From the NCBI GenBank assembly GCA_003156795.1, contig PMHU01000070.1, positions 1-5,972 of the forward strand: a stretch of 5,972 nt of DNA, given 5' to 3'. Below the pieces are notes generated by a model. The model was given only the letters and a program-made list of their open reading frames with translations, had not been told where the DNA came from and made no database searches. The position numbers were made by a program, and so were the translations under genes. Position 1 is the first letter of the stretch; the number at the start of each line of letters is the position of its first letter. This document shows positions 5,647 through 5,972 of the stretch, piece by piece. The stretch is from Acidimicrobiaceae bacterium (lineage in GTDB: Bacteria > Actinomycetota > Acidimicrobiia > Acidimicrobiales > Palsa-688).

Positions 5647-5972
5647 CTACTCGGGCCACAGCCCGGTCCGTCCAAGTGGTGCGTAGCGGTACAGCACCCG
5701 GCCCGAAAGCTGGGATCGCCTGACGGGACCGAAGTGGCGGCTGTCTGTGCTGGCCGCGTCGTTGTCTCCTCTCACGTCGATGTTCTGGCCGACCACATAG
5801 TGGACCCGCTTGACCAAGAGGCGGGTGGCGTCGCGTGGATCGGGCAGCGCGACCACCTGCCCGACCTTGAGCCGCCAAATGGGCCAGAGGAGAAGGCGAT
5901 CGCCCGGTTCGAACCCTGGGACCATGCTCTCTCCACTCACGATGACGCGCCCAAAGGTCCGGCGCCCGCCCG
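5647..5972 (-). CDS. S26 family signal-peptidase-like protease (5' partial)
   Basis: The frame runs off the window end. A GTG occurs at 5940-5938, but the in-frame residues before it (RTFGRVIVSGESMVP) form the beta strand that normally precedes the catalytic serine in S26 peptidases, so the real start is likely beyond 5972. Motifs in order: SGESMVPGFEPGDRLLL, with the catalytic-type Ser encoded at 5928-5926; KVGQVVALPDP; LLVKRVHYVVG, with the general-base Lys at 5811-5809; and VRGDNDAASTDSRHFGPV, the conserved GDN...S.DSR box. The small size and RGDN-DAASTDSR-FGPV pattern resemble the actinobacterial nickel-type superoxide dismutase maturation protease group, which trims the N-terminus of Ni-SOD. 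No Ni-SOD gene is visible, so a housekeeping or specialised leader peptidase is also possible. No membrane anchor is seen in the visible part. The stop lies 11 nt before the acyltransferase start, so the two are probably co-transcribed from a promoter beyond the window. Confidence 0.85.
   Translation of the reverse strand, partial: GGRRTFGRVIVSGESMVPGFEPGDRLLLWPIWRLKVGQVVALPDPRDATRLLVKRVHYVVGQNIDVRGDNDAASTDSRHFGPVRRSQLSGRVLYRYAPLGRTGLWPE

Noticed and set aside
5636..5878. Longer start for the acyltransferase at 5878
   Set aside because: It would overlap the protease gene almost wholly, and the added residues are Arg/Gly-rich without family similarity.
1..5972. CRISPR array, tRNA/rRNA, insertion sequence, toxin-antitoxin or defence system
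   Set aside because: No regularly spaced repeats, RNA gene structure, transposase motifs or known defence domains were found; nearly all the DNA is accounted for by seven ordinary genes.

Overview
This window looks like an ordinary chromosomal segment from a GC-rich (about two thirds G+C by eye) actinobacterium. The gene families fit Actinomycetota: a DUF501 domain joined to a Ppx/GppA phosphatase, and a GalE2-like SDR protein beside a PlsC-type acyltransferase. The CoxG-like protein with a membrane tail and the style of the DUF501 domain suggest Acidimicrobiia, but that placement is inference.

Layout. Four genes lie on the + strand: the 3' end of a CoxG-like SRPBCC protein (to 527), a DUF501-Ppx/GppA fusion (about 524-1936), a class V (alanine/serine-glyoxylate type) aminotransferase (1999-3078) and a RimJ/RimL-type GNAT acetyltransferase (3075-3713). 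Three genes lie on the - strand and run toward them. In transcription order they are a signal-peptidase-like S26 protease cut by the window end (5972-5647), an LPLAT/PlsC-like acyltransferase (5635-4763) and a degenerate extended SDR of the GalE2 type (4750-3710). The two blocks converge and share four bases at 3710-3713.

Organisation. Genes are packed very tightly. The first two + genes seem to be linked by a CTGA start/stop overlap, and the aminotransferase and GNAT by a GTGA overlap. The - strand genes are separated by 11 and 12 nt, so they are probably one operon whose promoter lies beyond 5972. The only intergenic gap of note is 1937-1998. It holds a short GC hairpin and a TACCAT box seven bases before the aminotransferase ATG, which suggests a new, possibly leaderless, transcript starts there.

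How the genes may work together. The DUF501-Ppx fusion ties a domain of unknown function to polyphosphate or (p)ppGpp phosphohydrolysis. The acyltransferase and the SDR protein form a pair seen elsewhere in Actinobacteria and may act in envelope lipid or glycolipid metabolism. The protease processes an unknown substrate; its sequence resembles the nickel-SOD maturation protease group. I see no CRISPR array, RNA gene, insertion sequence, prophage or defence cassette. The points most worth a second look are the fusion and its odd start codon, the loss of usual DUF501 cysteines, and the missing YxxxK motif in the SDR protein.
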